Part shown: in pieces, positions 60,178-64,000 of the stretch
Layout of the letters: each line of letters begins with the position of its first letter
Position numbering within the stretch: position 1 is the first letter of the stretch
Source of the DNA: Ceratothoa steindachneri
Taxonomy: Eukaryota > Arthropoda > Malacostraca > Isopoda > Cymothoidae
Direction of reading: 5' to 3'
Length of the DNA stretch: 64,000 bases
Assembly: GCA_963969495.1 (NCBI GenBank)
Contig: OZ018328.1
Span: 133,951,968 to 134,015,967, forward strand
The notes under the pieces: generated by a model
Told to the model about the DNA's origin: nothing
The model's input: only the letters and a program-made list of their open reading frames with translations
The model's database searches: none
Position numbers and translations under genes: made by a program

Positions 60178-63100
60178 AGCGATACAATTGTCGCTCAGGT
60201 GAAAATTACCCAGTTATGAAGCCTATAAATTCCACCCACACGCTCTGACAATGTTGTTGAGAAAAGATTTCCCACTGCAAGGTCTAACTTGAGCTGGAGG
60301 AGGTCACTTCTGGCGGCTCTCAATCTCCTTTCCTCACATTTGACCCATGCCTCCTTCGGATGCGATACAAGAACTTCTTCAAATCTCTCCTTGAATAAAG
60401 ACAACATCAATTATGAACAAACCCGCATACCTCATTCGAAAACAAAGTGAACTGCAAGTCGTGTGCATCGTCATCATAGACACCCTTAATGTGTTGCATT
60501 ATTTTGCCGATGGATAATATGGAGGCTGCGACAGGGCCGAAATAAAATAATATATTCGTATGTTAATTAGAAAACATTTTTTTTTCTCTGGTGTCACCAT
60601 GCTAAGAAGTTCAGGATCGAGTTTTCAACTAATTTTTAAGCTTGACGGGAAACTACAAGCGTTTTGATAGCAAAAAAGATACAGATAAAACAAAATATGA
60701 CTGAATTATTCGTTTTGTCTGTGAAAACGAACCTGTATGCAAGACAAGTCATTGTAAATTTGTTTAAAAAGAGAGAAATTAATATTACTAATCATAACAG
60801 AAACTACTGTTCTCTTCGATGGAGGTGTGTCACAAAATTGCAGTCGAGTGCTCACTGAATGAATTAAATGGGGCTGAAATTTGGTGCCAACATTCTTAAG
60901 GGAGAAGATAAAAGAACTTTAAATGTATCATGTAAACTTTAAATGTTCAAATATTAACATAAAGCGGTTTAATTTCTTTCTCCAAACGTGTAAGTTTTCA
61001 CCAATAATACAAACTTCAAGTTAAAAGATCACTTAAGTTATTCCTTCGCAAGTTGCAAATGAAATAATAGATTCCTATTTCTTTATAACATTTGTCTTTA
61101 GTTTAATGTGTGATTGCATTATCCTAGTCGATGAGAACTTATATTTATAATGGTAATTGAATAATATTACCCTTAAAAACAAATTTTCTTGGTTCGCTAT
61201 ATTCAAACGATGGAATATACGATAACAGTCTTTCTCCTAGCATTTTTAAATGGTATCGTAGAGGAACTTTTGCGTGGCAGAATTGGGTTGAAATATTGAC
61301 TTTTCATGAATTTATAAAAGGGGTAATAGAAACTATCTGCTATAAAAATATTACCTATACAACAAAATTACAACGACACAAAGAAGTTATTACATTATTT
61401 AGTAGATTAAAATGCGTGCACCCGCCTTATTCAATATTACCTTTATTCTTTTCATATATATTCATTTAAAAATTTGCTTGTTAATTAATTTTACAGATTA
61501 AAAAGTCCAACGTTTAAAAAATATCTTTAAATCTATAGGCTTATCTGAATTGCCTGTTTCTATTTATTCGGCGAGAAAAATACTATTTTTTTTAGTTATT
61601 ATTACTTGAACGTAGTATTTCCCAATACATTACGCTATTATTCGCCGCTGCAACACGTCATAAGCTTCGGGGGAGAAAAGGAGCTTAATTGCACCGTATC
61701 CAGAATATTTATATTAGCAACGATGATGCTAATTTAACCGCGATGTAGAAGGTTAGAGGTAGAAGGTTATTGAAACGTTTATTTTTGAGTGTTTTATAAA
61801 AAGTGATTAGGACCAGTTACATTTCCTCCTTTTTTGGAATCTTCAAATTTCTCTGGCATCTCCATATCCTCGTTAAATCTAATTTAGCCTTGCTCTCGCG
61901 CCATTCACAACTTACGGATGACCTTTGATAGGCCCTTGTGGCTTTTGTCATCCGTGAAATTATGTTATGTTATGTTATGTTATGTTATCTTATTGTAGGT
62001 TTAGGCCGTGTATTTGACAAAAATCCATAAAAGTTTCTTAGTAACCATCACAGAGAGCAGTCAGTTTGGACTAAAGGCTATGCCGTGGCTTGTCAATACG
62101 ATAGGCTTCTTGCTTGGTTCCTTTCCGAAGGAAAAAGATCACACAAAAAAATATAAACTTACTAAGCCCCCACCCCCACCCCCACTTAACCTAACCTAAA
62201 ACCAAACTAAAAAGAAGTAATCTAGATAAACCCCCACCTAACCCACGCATTCTTTTGGTGGTTCAAAAGAAGATATCAATGCCGAGATGGCTACCAATCT
62301 ATGTTTCGCCATAACATCATAATTAGAAACTTGCGTACCTTAAATAGAGAAACAGATATAGAGTGTATATCTTTGATATAGAATATAAAGCATTGCGTGT
62401 GTAAAAATAAAAAAAAATAGAGATAGGCTATTTATAACCAAGCGCCTTCGATTGCGTTGGAGTTGTTCATCTGTTCAATTATTCTTCGTTTTCTGATTAC
62501 TACTTTTTCATACCGAATAGTAAATTCACATTTAGTATGGTGGCATCATCGATATACGAAACGAAATTTCATTCTTTTTAAGAGTTCCCCTTCATCACTT
62601 GAAATATAGAAAGAAAATGAGACTATTTTACAGAAAATGTCTTTTCATGGGTAACTAAATTGTAAAAGAGCTAACGTGGGTGGTATTAGTGAAATATCAT
62701 GGTAAAATTAATTAATCTATTGATTAATAAAAAGTATTACCTAACCCATATTATGCTACTTTACCGTACTCCCTTTTTTAACAATTTATTACTTTTTCCT
62801 GTTGCATTTTTGTGCTTTGTTTAAATCTGTTCTTCATTTTTTGACGATCGCAAGGATGAAATGAGGGAAAGTTTTTATTCTGATTCGGTCAAAATTGGAG
62901 AGTAAGCCACGACTTTTCCTCATTTCGCAATATTGGGCCAAAAATGAAGAACATATTTGAACAAAACACAAACATTGTTCAAGAAAAAATAACCTTAGTC
63001 AACATAACCTACCCTTCAATTTTCAAATTACCAGTTTGTGAAACTATACAAACCTATTGTACCTACTATCTTGGAGGGACAAAGCCTCCCCCGTATTCCC

Positions 63101-64000
63101 TGTTTTTATACCGTGTTCCTCCCTACTATATCTAATTCACCGATTAAGCTCACTGTGAACCTCTTTTATTAGGAGTTCGAAATATAATTAATATCCACTA
63201 AAAGTTATAACGCAAAACTGCCCATTCCTAAACAAAGGCAAATTGGGAAAAAGATGAAGAAATAAGCTCGGTCGAATTTTTTTGAAAAGGTACTTCTCCA
63301 CTGTGACGTCTACATAATTAAGGAATAGAAAATTATTAAAATTAAAATTATTATTATTATATTAATAGTAACATCGACAGCTCAATGAATTTTATATCAA
63401 TGGATTCGAAAAAATATGCTTGACAAAATAGGTGTGATTAAATTATAGTTTATAAGCGATTAAAGTTTTCTAAATATTAACCTTCTAATTATATTTTAGT
63501 TAGTCTAGCTTTAGCAGTTTGTACAATTTTAGAAATATTACTAAAAAATGTAGTACAAGAAAACTTGAATCTAAATTAGCTGCCTGTAAAATTCGGACAC
63601 AGGTTTCCATCCATCACGAAACTTAAATACCTTCAAACCAAATAATGGTACTTAATGTATAGTAAATTACATATATAAAATAAGCATGGCTATAAGTTGT
63701 ACATTTTATATGCTAAGATGGATGAAAGAGCAAGTTACGTGCAAAAGAGCATTTTTCTTCCGAAAATATGGTGGTCAAAATTGTCCAAAAGATAACATAA
63801 CAGACGTAGATAAGAAAGTAGAATGATATGTTACTCCACAAATAATTTTCGGTTGTTAAAATATATTAGTAATTGGAATCTAAACCTTTGCTATCAAGTA
63901 CACACTTACATTTGCTCCCACTTTTGTATTATTTATTGGTTGAGTAACTTATAGCATTGTAGCTTCTCATCTACATCTGTTGTGTTATCTGTTGAGCCAG
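60178..64000. other. No gene seen
   Basis: AT-rich DNA with short simple repeats only. Frames at 60195-60410 (minus) and 62944-63135 (plus) have no recognised family. A CCCCCACC run followed by AACCTAACCTAA lies at about 62166-62200. Confidence 0.4.
61960..61988. repeat. (TTATG)n pentanucleotide repeat
   Basis: About six copies of TTATG in a row, ending TTATC. Confidence 0.93.

Overview
The window looks like a transposon-rich, intron-less stretch of an arthropod nuclear genome. Evidence: AT-rich DNA, long microsatellites, no bacterial-style gene packing, several animal-type non-LTR retrotransposon (LINE) lineages, two kinds of Tc1/mariner transposase, and the AACCTAACCTAA / TTAGGTTAGG motifs common in arthropod DNA. 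I cannot name a species. I found no convincing host protein gene, tRNA or rRNA: almost every readable protein stretch is a decayed mobile-element gene.

Layout. 0-2.8 kb: a LINE reverse transcriptase relic, a 61-bp tandem repeat and a (TA)n tract. 2.8-15.2 kb: two same-oriented LTR-like repeats (2786-3944 and 14028-15152) that bracket two related I/Nimb-like LINE relics (4.7-6.2 and 6.8-9.4 kb), an RTE-like RT scrap (9.6 kb) and CR1-like LINE debris (10.1-13.9 kb). 15.3-16.9 kb: a dispersed ~127-bp repeat and another CR1-like relic.

17.1-27.85 kb: the most striking object, five nearly identical tandem units of 2102 or 2123 bp. Each unit is most of a mariner-like transposon (minus strand) whose transposase gene is split by a foreign insert of about 1.05 kb. 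The insert carries a double CRE palindrome followed by a TATA box, and a 63-bp-arm foldback. The first unit still joins the original transposon end at its left; the other four begin at the duplication breakpoint.

27.85-32.4 kb: an RTE-like LINE (minus strand) interrupted by a 5'-truncated L2-like LINE, then a short C-terminal scrap of another LINE on the plus strand. 33.4-37.4 kb: a nearly full-length but stop-ridden two-ORF LINE (minus strand, Daphne/Crack-like). 39.9-42.1 kb: the ~127-bp repeat again, blown apart by a 1.74-kb GT-rich minisatellite. 44.1-44.8 kb: a CCACC minisatellite with a ~214-bp higher-order period. 45.2 kb: a (GA)n tract.

45.6-50.1 kb: a nested stack, with a Nimb-like ORF1 relic, an L2-like LINE, and an internally deleted 922-bp mariner with intact ends sitting in an L2 3' tail. 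53.3-57.4 kb: a Nimb-like LINE (minus strand) with gag-type zinc knuckles, endonuclease and RT. 59.4-60.2 kb: a 795-bp non-autonomous DNA transposon with 132-bp inverted repeats and a perfect 8-bp target duplication. The rest is AT-rich DNA in which I see no gene.

The elements do not work together as a pathway. The window reads as a graveyard of mobile elements built by successive nested insertions. None of the LINE copies looks able to move by itself: stops, frameshifts or lost catalytic aspartates are visible in each well-read copy. The recent events are the tandem amplification at 17-28 kb and perhaps the short mariner. Clade names for LINEs are family-level judgements made by eye from motifs, not from a phylogeny.
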